Shown in pieces: positions 52,714 to 60,499 of a stretch of 64,000 bases of DNA. The stretch's first letter is position 1, and the number at the start of each line of letters is the position of its first letter. Below the pieces are notes generated by a model, which saw only the letters and a list, made by a program, of their open reading frames with translations, searched no databases and was not told the DNA's origin. This DNA is from Phycisphaerales bacterium (GTDB lineage: Bacteria > Planctomycetota > Phycisphaerae > Phycisphaerales > UBA1924), in the NCBI GenBank assembly GCA_029260345.1, contig JAJDDK010000005.1, forward strand, positions 372,001 through 436,000. Direction: 5' to 3'. The position numbers were made by a program, and so were the translations under genes.

Positions 52714-54849
52714 ATGTTGAAGAGCCGCGCAAAGACGGGGTCTTCGTGGTTGATTTCCTCCATTGGATTCCTCGCCAGCGTCAGCGCCGCACACGGCGCG
52801 ACGCAGTCCGGCCAGGTGCGGGGAGACAACGGCCCTGTCCCTGACGCCACTGTGAGACTTTTCGCGGCGGGAGACACGGTCGCGTCTGGCGCAATGGAGC
52901 TCGGCTCCGCGACGGCTGGCCGCGACGGCAATTTCACGATTACCTACGACGCACCGCCCAACGGCGAGAACATCGTGCTGTATCTCATCGCCGATGGCGT
53001 GGATCCAAGTCTGCGCCTGGCGGCGCTGCTCGGTGTCGATGATTTGCCTGAGAACGCGATCATCAATGAGCTTTCGACTGTCGCAACTGCGTTCACGATG
53101 GCGCAGTTCATCGATGGCGATCAGATCGGCGGAAATCGAATCGGTGTTCGTAATGGGGCGCTCATCGCTCAGAACTTTGCAAATCTTGAGACCGGGCAAG
53201 CCGCGCGCATGATGACGGTGCCGCCGAACGGTCCGCGGACGCTATCGCTGGCGACGTACAACTCAATGTCCAACATGCTGGCGTCGGCGATTGCGTCGCC
53301 CACGATGTATGAGTTGTTGTTTGATCTGGCGACGCCGCCCTTTGGTGGTGAAGAGCCGACGGACACGCTTCAGGCGATGGTGAACATCGCGCACAATCCG
53401 GGGCACAACGTTGAGCCGCTGTGGATGTTCTCGCTCGGGAACCCGATCAACCTGCCGACGCTGGAGGAGTCCCCGGAAGCGTGGTTGCTGACGATCAAAT
53501 ACGTCGGCAATTTCATCGAGTTTGACGGTCCCGGCAATGTCGTCTTCGACGCCGAGGGCAATGCGTATTTCCCCAACAATTACGTGTTCCGGCGCAATCA
53601 TGCGCTGGTTTCCTGCGGCGGCCAGCAAGTCATTGCGCTGACGCCTGACGGGCGTGACCTTCCGAATGCGCCGTACTCCGGTGGCGGAGTCGATGGCGCC
53701 GGGTTTGGTGTCACGCTCGACACCTGGGGGACGCTGTGGATCGCCAACTTCGGATTCTTTGGCAATTCCTGTCCGGAAGACGAACGGCCGCCGGCCAACA
53801 GCGTTTCACGGTTCTCAAGCGACGGTACTCCATACTCACCGATTCAGGGTTACACCCTCGGCGGCATCAGTTCGCCTCAGGCGATTGTTTCTGATCAATC
53901 CGGCAATATCTGGATTGCCAACACCTGCAATGGCACGGTCACGCAGTATCTCTCCAGCGTTCCCGGTGATGAGCCTGAACTTGGCTGGATTCACACAATT
54001 GATCCAGACGCCAAGCCCTTCGCCATCTGGGTGGATGACGCCGGCGATGCATGGGTCAGCGACAACTTCAACGAAACCATCTTCAAACTTTCCGGCGCCG
54101 ACGGATCGCGCCTGCTCGGTCCGTTTGGCGGCGAAGGCACCGGCATCCATCAGCCGATGGGCATCGTCGTTGATCAAATGGGAAACATCTGGGTTTCCAA
54201 TTCGGCGATCATTCACGTTCCCTGCGCCACGGCTGGCGACACGCAGGACTACGGCGATCTTGAGCCGGATCTCGTGAATGCGTCGGTGACGCAGTTCGCG
54301 CCGGATGGCACGGTGATCGGTGTCCATCAGAATCCGGGGATTGTTGTTCCGTGGGGCATCGCCGTCGATGGCGATGGTCACATCTGGGTCGGCAATTTCT
54401 TTGGTCAGCGCGTCGGTCGTTTGTGCGGCTCCGATCCTGCCAAGTGCCCGCCCGGCACGAGCCCTGGCGACCCGATCGGCCCCGCTGCGGGATATCCGAG
54501 TGATGGACTCCAGCGCACAACGGGACTCGGGATCGACCTTTCCGGCAACGTCTGGGCCACCAACAACTGGTTGATCGACGCCGTGCAAACCAATCCCGGC
54601 GGCGATGGCGTCGTGCTCTTCATCGGTGTCGCGGCGCCGGTAGTCGCGCCGCTCATCGGCCCGGCGCAACCATTTGAAGAGACGCCGGCCGCGGCGATTG
54701 CGGGCGATTTGAACGGCGACGGCCTCGTGGATCGCATTGATTTCAGCCGCGTGCTCGCGTGCGTTGGCAGTGAGTGCGGTGACGTCAACGGCGACGGCGC
54801 AACAGACGCTCTTGATCTGGCGATTGTGCTCGGCGCCTGGACGGAGTGA
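52714..54849 (+). CDS. Secreted beta-propeller (NHL/Vgb-like) protein with dockerin-like C terminus
   Basis: 711 residues from the ATG at 52714, with AAGGAG 7 bp upstream. Signal peptide WLISSIGFLASVSAAHG. A carboxypeptidase-regulatory-like Ig domain (DNGPVPDATVRLF, then GRDGNFTITYDAPPNGEN) occupies ~30-110. A propeller with repeated units follows: IVSDQSGNIWIANTCNGTV, WVDDAGDAWVSDNFNETIF, IVVDQMGNIWVSNSAIIHV, IAVDGDGHIWVGNFFGQRV and GIDLSGNVWATNNW. Such units occur in NHL-repeat and virginiamycin B lyase-like proteins. The C terminus has DLNGDGLVDRIDFSRVLACV and DVNGDGATDALDLAIVLGAW, a more diverged dockerin-like pair with a cysteine pair between loops. It is a single-gene unit ended by the hairpin at 54884. 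Binding partner unknown. Confidence 0.85.
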   Translation: MLKSRAKTGSSWLISSIGFLASVSAAHGATQSGQVRGDNGPVPDATVRLFAAGDTVASGAMELGSATAGRDGNFTITYDAPPNGENIVLYLIADGVDPSLRLAALLGVDDLPENAIINELSTVATAFTMAQFIDGDQIGGNRIGVRNGALIAQNFANLETGQAARMMTVPPNGPRTLSLATYNSMSNMLASAIASPTMYELLFDLATPPFGGEEPTDTLQAMVNIAHNPGHNVEPLWMFSLGNPINLPTLEESPEAWLLTIKYVGNFIEFDGPGNVVFDAEGNAYFPNNYVFRRNHALVSCGGQQVIALTPDGRDLPNAPYSGGGVDGAGFGVTLDTWGTLWIANFGFFGNSCPEDERPPANSVSRFSSDGTPYSPIQGYTLGGISSPQAIVSDQSGNIWIANTCNGTVTQYLSSVPGDEPELGWIHTIDPDAKPFAIWVDDAGDAWVSDNFNETIFKLSGADGSRLLGPFGGEGTGIHQPMGIVVDQMGNIWVSNSAIIHVPCATAGDTQDYGDLEPDLVNASVTQFAPDGTVIGVHQNPGIVVPWGIAVDGDGHIWVGNFFGQRVGRLCGSDPAKCPPGTSPGDPIGPAAGYPSDGLQRTTGLGIDLSGNVWATNNWLIDAVQTNPGGDGVVLFIGVAAPVVAPLIGPAQPFEETPAAAIAGDLNGDGLVDRIDFSRVLACVGSECGDVNGDGATDALDLAIVLGAWTE

Positions 54850-54883
54850 CGCGGAGCGATCGATAGAAGCGTTTGCCAAAAAC

Positions 54884-54932
54884 ACAACCGCGGCTTGGCG
54901 CACGACGCATCGTGTCACCGAGCCGCGGTTGT
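54884..54932. terminator. Bidirectional terminator between convergent genes
   Basis: Perfect 12-bp stem ACAACCGCGGCT (54884-54895) with AGCCGCGGTTGT (54921-54932); the 25-base loop has its own small ACGA/TCGT stem. T-rich sequence follows on the plus strand (TCTTTCTT), and a short T run (GTTTTTGG) follows on the minus strand. It serves both the propeller gene and the sulfatase gene. Confidence 0.8.
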
Positions 54933-54947
54933 TCTTTCTTCAATGAC

Positions 54948-56570
54948 TTACTTGTTCACGCCGCTGGATTCGAGCGTGGCCATGACTTTCTCGAGGTTGA
55001 AGCTCGCCGCCTTCTGGCGCGGCGGATACTCAGCAAACGTCTCCATGAACTGACGCACGTACGCCTGGGCCGGAACGAGCAGGTACACCCGATCGATCAA
55101 CCAGTCGTAGTAGGTGTTCGATGTGATCTGTGCTCGCTCAAACGGATCGCGGCGCAGGTTGAAGATGAGCGGCACACGCAGTTCGGTGAATGGCTCCGCC
55201 CAAATTTTGAGCGTGCCTTCGACGCGCTGCTCCAGAAACACGATCTTCCAGTCGCCGTAACGAAGCGATGTCAGATCGCCGTCATCGGAGAAGTAGAAGA
55301 TTTCTTTTCGCGGTGATTCATCCGTTTCGCCAGTCAGCAGCGGCAGGATGTTGTAGCCATCCAAATGAATGCGGTAGTCACGGTCGAGCGAATTCGAGTG
55401 GTAGCCGTCAAGCAGGTCTTCCTTGATGTCGTCCTTGCCGGCGATGGCGACGAACGTCGGCAGCCAATCCATGTGGTGAATGATTTCGTTTGTGTACGAA
55501 CCGGGCTCAATTTGCCCGGGCCAGCGCACGAATGCGGGCACGCGCCAGGCGCCTTCCCAGTTGGTGTTCTTTTCGCCGCGGAAGGGCGTCATGCCGGCGT
55601 CGGGCCAGGTGTTCATGTGAGGGCCGTTGTCGGTGGAATAGAACACGACGGTGTTGTCGGCGATGCCGAGCTCATCGAGCAATTCGAGGAATTTCCCGAT
55701 GTGCATGTCGTGCTCGACCATGCCGTCGGAGTATTCATCCTGACCGGAGATGCCGCGCAGTTCTTCTTTGACGTGCGTGCGGAAGTGCATGCGCGTGCCG
55801 CTCCACCAGCAGAACCACGGCTTGCCTGCTTCGGTCTGTTCGCGAATCCAGGCGATTGCGGCGTCCGAGGTTTCATCATCCACCGTCTCCATACGCTTCT
55901 TGGTGAGCGGTCCGGTGTCTTCGATGTCTTGACCGTTGGCGGTGGCGTATGAGCGGATCACGCCGCGCGGGCCGAACTGTTCGCGAAAGGTCTTGCCATT
56001 GGGTAGCACCATGTCACCGGGATAGTCCTCGTTTTCAGGCTCTTCTTCGGCGTTGAGGTGATAGAGGTTGCCGAAGAAGACATCGAAGCCGTGATTGGTA
56101 GGCAGGTGTTCATCGCGATCGCCGAGGTGGTTCTTGCCGAACTGCCCGGTCGCATAGCCCTGATCTTTCAGCAACCCCGCGATGGTCGGATCTTCGATCT
56201 GCATGCCTTCCGCCGCGCCGGGCAGGCCGACTTTGGAAAGGCCGGTGCGGAAAACGCTCTGCCCCATGATGAAGGATGAACGGCCAGCGGTGCAGGACTG
56301 CTCGCCGTAATAGTCCGTGAAGCGCATGCCTTCATTGGCGATGCGATCAATGTTTGGCGTGCGGTATCCCATCATGCCGTTTGAGTTGGCGCTGATGTTG
56401 GTCGTGCCGATGTCGTCGCCCCAGATGACCAGAATGTTTGGTTTCGAGGGCGCGTTGTTGCTGCGCTGCGAACGGTTGCGCTGGGCGAGCGCCATGGTCG
56501 GCGCGAGGCTAGCAACGAGCGCCGCGGCGATGAGCATGCGCGTCGCTGTTGAAGTCAGTCTTCGGTTCAT
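54948..56570 (-). CDS. Secreted sulfatase (arylsulfatase type)
   Basis: 540 residues from the ATG at 56570, with GGGAG just upstream. Signal peptide RMLIAAALVASLAPTMALA. ILVIWGDDIGTTNIS (residues 46-60) gives the calcium-binding GDD motif. EQSCTAGRSSF holds Cys93 in a C-x-A-x-R form of the formylglycine motif, where Ala replaces the more common Pro. FYSTDNGPHMNTWPDAGMTP carries DNG metal ligands, and HMDWLPTFVAIAG follows. The family hydrolyses sulfate esters and needs conversion of Cys to formylglycine by anSME or FGE, not seen in this window. It lies 20 bp downstream of the HAD gene on the same strand. Substrate unknown. Confidence 0.9.
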   Translation of the reverse strand: MNRRLTSTATRMLIAAALVASLAPTMALAQRNRSQRSNNAPSKPNILVIWGDDIGTTNISANSNGMMGYRTPNIDRIANEGMRFTDYYGEQSCTAGRSSFIMGQSVFRTGLSKVGLPGAAEGMQIEDPTIAGLLKDQGYATGQFGKNHLGDRDEHLPTNHGFDVFFGNLYHLNAEEEPENEDYPGDMVLPNGKTFREQFGPRGVIRSYATANGQDIEDTGPLTKKRMETVDDETSDAAIAWIREQTEAGKPWFCWWSGTRMHFRTHVKEELRGISGQDEYSDGMVEHDMHIGKFLELLDELGIADNTVVFYSTDNGPHMNTWPDAGMTPFRGEKNTNWEGAWRVPAFVRWPGQIEPGSYTNEIIHHMDWLPTFVAIAGKDDIKEDLLDGYHSNSLDRDYRIHLDGYNILPLLTGETDESPRKEIFYFSDDGDLTSLRYGDWKIVFLEQRVEGTLKIWAEPFTELRVPLIFNLRRDPFERAQITSNTYYDWLIDRVYLLVPAQAYVRQFMETFAEYPPRQKAASFNLEKVMATLESSGVNK

Positions 56571-56590
56571 TTTCTCCCTCTCATTCAGAG

Positions 56591-57643
56591 TTACTTGTGT
56601 GTCTTTCCATTCCAGGGAAAGACGGTCAGCCAGTCGTTCTTCATGTCCACGACGATCCAGCCTTCGGCGGGGGCTTTGTTGAGCGCGACGTCGAGTTTGC
56701 CGATGTGCGAATTCCGGTCGTATGCCCATTCGCGCACGGCGTCGGTGTGATGCACGATGCCGCCGAAGCGCCGGCCCTCGCCGGCGGTGGTCCATTGCAG
56801 CATTTCTAGATCGCCGTCGGAGTTGCCGAACGCAAAGATTGGGCGAAGCCCGATGACGCGATTGATCGCCAGCGGCTTGCCTGTCTTGTCATTGATGTAG
56901 TCCACCGCCGGGAGGCGGCGAATCTCCGGACCATCGCCGGTCATTACCCATTCGGTCTTGATCGTTGAGCCGATCGTGTTCTGCGGCAGCACGTCGTACA
57001 CGGTGTTCGCAAATGTGCGCATGAATTCGACGCCGCCGCCGGAGACGATGTAGATGTCGAATTCGTTGGCTCGCAAATACGCGAGCAGCTCAAGCATCGG
57101 CTGGTACACCATCTGCGTATACAGGCGACCGGTGGTTGGGTGATGCGCGGTCTTGACCCATTTGCTGGCGATCTCAGAAAACTGCGCCGACGTCATGCCG
57201 GCATGCGTCGCGCCGACGATTTGTGCGACGGCATTTTCGCCACCGGCGAGCGCCTTCGTGACGTCGCCGTCAAGGACGGACTTGAACGGCTCAGTGGTCT
57301 TCCACTCGGGATGTTGCGGCGCCAATTCACGCACGCGATCCAGCGCAAACGCGAGCTGGAAATACATCGGCTGCTCCGCCCAGAGCGTGCCGTCGTTGTC
57401 GAACACGGCGATGCGCTCGGCGGGCGCGACGTAGGTGGATGAGCCGCACCGGGTGACGTCTTCGACGAAGGTGATGATCGAATCGCGCACCGGCCCTGGC
57501 GCCCAGGATTTCAGCGCTTCGGCGCCGGATTGTTGGTCAACGCGGAGATGACGCGAGTGGGCGCAGCCGCCGAACGTGAGCGCGAAACTTGTGATGAAAA
57601 CGACCGCAAGACGAAGGCCGAATTGGGTGTTGGTTGTGTCCAT
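56591..57643 (-). CDS. HAD-family phosphatase-like lipoprotein
   Basis: 350 residues. N-terminal lipoprotein signal with lipobox FGGC (Cys27), so it is likely membrane-anchored outside the cytoplasm. HAD motif I is AVFDNDGTLWAEQPMYF (Asp82, Asp84). Motif II is IYIVSGGGVEF, and motif III/IV lies in RVIGLRPIFAFGNSDGDLEM. The insert type resembles bacterial phosphoserine phosphatase-like HADs of unknown substrate; similar genes often sit next to sulfatases. Predicted to remove phosphate from a small molecule. Probably in one operon with the sulfatase. Confidence 0.85.
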   Translation of the reverse strand: MDTTNTQFGLRLAVVFITSFALTFGGCAHSRHLRVDQQSGAEALKSWAPGPVRDSIITFVEDVTRCGSSTYVAPAERIAVFDNDGTLWAEQPMYFQLAFALDRVRELAPQHPEWKTTEPFKSVLDGDVTKALAGGENAVAQIVGATHAGMTSAQFSEIASKWVKTAHHPTTGRLYTQMVYQPMLELLAYLRANEFDIYIVSGGGVEFMRTFANTVYDVLPQNTIGSTIKTEWVMTGDGPEIRRLPAVDYINDKTGKPLAINRVIGLRPIFAFGNSDGDLEMLQWTTAGEGRRFGGIVHHTDAVREWAYDRNSHIGKLDVALNKAPAEGWIVVDMKNDWLTVFPWNGKTHK

Positions 57644-57712
57644 GGCGCCAGCCTATACGGGGCGCAGGACTGCATCCAATTTTGGTACGTAAAGAACTGG
57701 ATGCGGCTCAAT

Positions 57713-57795
57713 AACAACAGCCGCCCGTCGTCCAGACGCTGCGGCCCGCAATCATGGGCGGGCGGCGGCATGAGGCCGACGGGCGGTGTGTTGTT
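57713..57795 (-). terminator. Long inverted repeat after the bactofilin gene (possible terminator)
   Basis: Arms CCGCCCGTC (57721-57729) and GACGGGCGG (57778-57786), extended after a 1/2-base mismatch by AACAACA (57713-57719) and TGTTGTT (57789-57795). Loop about 48 bases. It lies 35 bp beyond the bactofilin stop on the minus strand. The T run is poor, so terminator function is tentative. Confidence 0.45.
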
Positions 57796-57829
57796 TTCGT
57801 GGAATTCGAGGAGATTGTCGTGCGTTCGC

Positions 57830-58258
57830 TTACGCGGCGCGGCGGGTCTTGCCGTTCACCTTGCAGCGACCGTTGAAGTTCGCGCCCTCTTCAATAAGGA
57901 TGCAGTTGGCGCTGAATTCGCCGTTGACCTTCGAGCCCTTGGTGATCAGGACATCACCCTTGGCGGTGAGCTTGCCCTTGAAGGAGCCGTCGAGCTGCAC
58001 GGCGCCGGCGTTGATGGTTGCGTCAAAGTTCGCGCCCGGGGCGATGTGCAAGAGGCCCGGCGTCGTGATCTGACCCTTGAAGGGGCCGGTCAGGCTGGCG
58101 AAGCCGGTCTGCGTGGTCTTGGTTGTGGACTTCTTGGTCGTCTTGCGCGACGTGCCCTTGCGCGAGCTGGCCTTACGGGTCGTGCTCTTGCGCTTGGCGG
58201 ATGTGCGTGTGGACTTCTTCTTGGTGGTGGTGCGCTTGTTGGACTTCTTGGCAGGCAT
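57830..58258 (-). CDS. Bactofilin-like protein with a long Lys/Thr/Ser-rich N-terminal tail
   Basis: 142 residues from the ATG at 58258, chosen because GGAGG lies 7-8 bp upstream. Residues 1-50 are almost all Lys, Arg, Thr and Ser (PAKKSNKRTTTKKKSTRTSA and similar), like the tails of histone H1-like proteins. Residues ~55-138 match the bactofilin beta-helix: repeated strands FKGQITTPGLLHIAPGANFD, INAGAVQLDGSFKGKLTAKG, VLITKGSKVNGEFSANCILI and EEGANFNGRC. Bactofilins polymerise into cytoskeletal filaments without nucleotides. The basic tail may bind DNA or a polyanion, which is inference. No signal peptide or membrane helix. Confidence 0.82.
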   Translation of the reverse strand: MPAKKSNKRTTTKKKSTRTSAKRKSTTRKASSRKGTSRKTTKKSTTKTTQTGFASLTGPFKGQITTPGLLHIAPGANFDATINAGAVQLDGSFKGKLTAKGDVLITKGSKVNGEFSANCILIEEGANFNGRCKVNGKTRRAA

Positions 58259-58509
58259 GGGTGGTCCTCCGGGATTCGGCGGCGTCATGGGATCAGAGAT
58301 CGGCGCGATGCACGCCGCGAGCGGGCGACATGCCCCTCACGTGTCTGTGTCGGTCGGAACGGGAGGTGAAATCAGCGCCGACAGCGAGGTTTCGGCGAAT
58401 TGTGCGGGTTGTGCGGGCGAGGGGAGGATTCGAACGCGGAAGATCACCGAGCCGGGGGTGGCGTGGTTCGCTCGCGCAGCAAATGAGTCACGATTGTGCG
58501 CGGGCAGGT

Positions 58510-58573
58510 GATGAGATGAGATGATGAGAAATGAGCGTGGGGGCGCCACCGTTTCTCATCATCTCATCTCATC
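58510..58573. repeat. GATGAGA-ended inverted repeat, copy 1
   Basis: Arms of 22 bp (58510-58531 and 58552-58573) are perfectly complementary, made of GATGAGAT-type units. The spacer is 20 bp and GC-rich. A hairpin or bidirectional element is likely. Confidence 0.85.
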
Positions 58574-58594
58574 TCATCAAGAGCATGGTGAAAT

Positions 58595-58690
58595 CTTCTC
58601 TCCCATTGAGAACGGGCGGCCCAGCGCACAACATAGTCGAGTGAGTGTCGAGACGTCCTTTGCTGGATGCCGCATTCATGCGCACAACGT
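58595..58690. repeat. Degenerate copy of the REP-like element at 59531-59676
   Basis: Segments GGGCGGCCCAGCGCA, GTCGAGTGAGTGTCGAGACG, TCCTTTGCTGGATG and TTCATGCG align in order with GGGTGGCCGAGCGCA, GTCGGGTGAGGGCCGAGACT, TCCTTCATTGCCTGTG and TTCATGCG of the other copy. The second half of the element is not recognisable here. Confidence 0.65.
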
Positions 58691-58984
58691 TTGCGAGTGC
58701 AAAGAGGATTTGCGTCTTTCGTTGGGCAATGCGTGGGTTTGATCTTGAAGGCGTGGCGCCGCGCAGGAGAATGCGATCGTCAAACGATGTCCGAAGTGCC
58801 TGGCGAGTCCCGCTGTATGAGAGAGGGGGAAGAGGGAGGGCCTGCGCAGAATTCGCCTGCGCTAGGCAGATTGAATGATCGATCGAAGTCACCCCAGCGG
58901 GGCTTGCTGGTCGTGTGTCCTTGGTTGTTCGTGAAAAGGGAAGCGTTTCATGCCATCGCCAAGCATCTTCTTTGGAGGCGTGCT

Positions 58985-59026
58985 GATGAGATAATATTGG
59001 CAAGGGGTTGCCAACATTTTCTCATC
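58985..59026. repeat. GATGAGA-ended inverted repeat, copy 2
   Basis: Outer arms GATGAGA (58985-58991) and TCTCATC (59020-59026); inner arms TTGGCAA (58997-59003) and TTGCCAA (59008-59014) around GGGG. Located 28 bp after the stop of the membrane-protein gene, where it may also act as a terminator. Confidence 0.75.
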
Positions 59027-59053
59027 ATCACAAATGCGAACTGAAGAGAGCGT

Positions 59054-59410
59054 CTAGGGAAAAAGCGCCATGATCACGTAGGCAGTGGCAAGCAGCAGCG
59101 CCTGAAGCAGCACGGCGCCCATGAGCGCAAACTTCAACACGTCCCGATCAATGCGATTGATGATCCGCATGTGCCCAGGGAAGAGACCGACTCCATCAGG
59201 AATCACCAACGCCGTGCCAATCGAAACGAACAGCGAGAGCAGCGCGATCGGGATGACGATGTTCTGATTCCGCGGCGAGGTTGAGGTGATCATCGTCGCC
59301 GCGAAAAACGCGAGCGTCCAATTCAACACCATGAGCGCAATCATCGGACGCCGGATGCTGTATTCCTCGTTCGGCGTCACGAGCCAGATGAGTCGGTGCA
59401 TCCAATTCAT
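59054..59410 (-). CDS. Small membrane protein of unknown function
   Basis: 118 residues from the ATG at 59410 (nine further residues if read from 59437). Three or four hydrophobic helices: MIALMVLNWTLAFFAATMI, IVIPIALLSLFVSIGTALVI and LKFALMGAVLLQALLLATAY. I recognise no family. The start has no strong ribosome binding site. It is enclosed by GATGAGA repeats on both sides. Coding potential is supported by coherent helices and codon use similar to neighbours. Confidence 0.6.
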   Translation of the reverse strand: MNWMHRLIWLVTPNEEYSIRRPMIALMVLNWTLAFFAATMITSTSPRNQNIVIPIALLSLFVSIGTALVIPDGVGLFPGHMRIINRIDRDVLKFALMGAVLLQALLLATAYVIMALFP

Positions 59411-59446
59411 TGGTGATCCGGACAATGTGGGCCGCATTGGAGATGA

Positions 59447-59504
59447 GATGATGAGATGATGAGAAACGGGCGGGGCCTTGTTGCGTCTTTATCATCTCAT
59501 CATC
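59447..59504. repeat. GATGAGA-type inverted repeat, copy 3
   Basis: Arms GATGATGAGATGA (59447-59459) and TCATCTCATCATC (59492-59504) are complementary over 13 bp, around a GC-rich spacer. Same sequence family as copies 1 and 2. Confidence 0.8.
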
Positions 59505-59530
59505 GACATCAATAACAAGAGAAGTTGGCA

Positions 59531-59676
59531 TGGTTCCCTCTCCCTTTGGGAGAGGGTGGCCGAGCGCAGCGAGGTCGGGTGAGGGCCGAGACTTCCTTCA
59601 TTGCCTGTGGTGTTCATGCGGCCCTCATCCGTCAACGCTGGCGCGTTGCCACCTTCTCCCAAGGGGAGAAGGAGGT
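59531..59676. repeat. REP-like element of two hairpins
   Basis: It opens with CCCTCTCCCTTTGGGAGAGG (plus one more G) and closes with CCTTCTCCCAAGGGGAGAAG (plus one more G), each a 9-bp hairpin with a 3-base loop. The inner parts include GTCGGGTGAGGGC and GCCCTCATCCG, partly complementary. This kind of CCCTCTCCC/GGGAGAGGG repeat is widespread in bacterial chromosomes. It lies between the membrane-protein gene and the Lon-N-domain gene. Confidence 0.8.
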
Positions 59677-59678
59677 GA

Positions 59679-60389
59679 TCAGTTCCAGTGCACACCCTTC
59701 GGCGCCGCGGGGTCGAGCTGCTTTTCAGCGCGGCACAGGAGCGATCGCAAATCCAGCAAGTCATCTTCGATCAAATTCGCGCGCGCCAGCGGGTCGCCTT
59801 CTTCGAGCAATCGGTATCGCACGTCCTCGTTCGTAATCAGCGACACACCGACCAGCTCAAGAATCGCGGCGGTCGGCGCTTCCGGACGGGAAAGGCAGGA
59901 GGCGACATTCTCCGCCGCAGCGAGGTTGCGCAGCGGGGATTCGGTGAGCAGGAAGTGCAGGCGCTCGCGGATGGCGTCGAGCTCGTCCGCATCGGCGTCG
60001 AAGACTTCAATGGGACGCAGCACGCCCTGGCGATAGAGGCGACCTTTGTCGGGCGGCTCTTCGCGGTGGATTCTCGCGCGGCAGATGCCTTGCACCAGCA
60101 GGTTGTAGCGGCCGTCGATGAGGCGCTCGTGCTGGACTATCTGCCCCACGCAGACGGCGGGCTTCAGGACGGGCGGGGCGTCCGGCGCGTCGGCGGTGGC
60201 TTTTTGATCGATCACGGCCATCGCGATCTGGCCGTTGCCGTCCAGCACGTGCTCGACCATCTGCCTGTAGCGCGGCTCAAACACGTGTAGCGGCAGCACC
60301 GCATGCGGCAGCAGCGTCACCACCCCGAGCGGAAAGATCGGGATCGGCTTGCCGAAATTGACGCGAACTGTCTCGGTTTCTTTGGCCAC
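59679..60389 (-). CDS. Lon N-terminal (LAN) domain protein
   Basis: 236 residues. The PF02190-type fold is clear: IPIFPLGVVTLLPHAVLPLH, then VFEPRYRQMVEHVLDGNGQI and AMAVID, with VGQIVQHERLIDGRYNLLVQ and GICRARI. Only the substrate-binding N domain of Lon is present. There is no AAA or protease domain, so it is a stand-alone LON-substrate-binding protein, common in many bacteria and of unclear role (perhaps an adaptor). A helical C-terminal part (ELDAIRERLHFLLTE) completes it. Monocistronic and divergent from the HD gene at 60500 with a 110-bp gap. Confidence 0.9.
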   Translation of the reverse strand: MAKETETVRVNFGKPIPIFPLGVVTLLPHAVLPLHVFEPRYRQMVEHVLDGNGQIAMAVIDQKATADAPDAPPVLKPAVCVGQIVQHERLIDGRYNLLVQGICRARIHREEPPDKGRLYRQGVLRPIEVFDADADELDAIRERLHFLLTESPLRNLAAAENVASCLSRPEAPTAAILELVGVSLITNEDVRYRLLEEGDPLARANLIEDDLLDLRSLLCRAEKQLDPAAPKGVHWN

Positions 60390-60499
60390 GCGAAGGAATC
60401 CTAGGCGACCGACGCGGCTTGGCGAGACTTGCCGCGTCGTCGGGCTAGACTGACCCCCACTTTCCGCGATGATCGCGGGGAGCCTCGAAAGGAGCCTTC

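Larger units (their letters stand above)
58259..59053. other. Repeat-bearing intergenic region
   Basis: 795 bp with no convincing gene. It contains two GATGAGA-ended inverted repeats (58510-58573 and 58985-59026) and a degraded REP-like element (58595-58690). Frames reported through it show no domain and no ribosome binding site. Confidence 0.55.

Noticed and set aside
58510-59504. GATGAGA repeats as a CRISPR array
   Set aside because: The units form inverted repeats at irregular spacing with no constant repeat-spacer pattern and no cas genes nearby.
59679-60389. Truncated Lon protease
   Set aside because: The protein is a complete stand-alone LON N-domain with no trace of AAA or protease sequence beyond its stop; such proteins are common.
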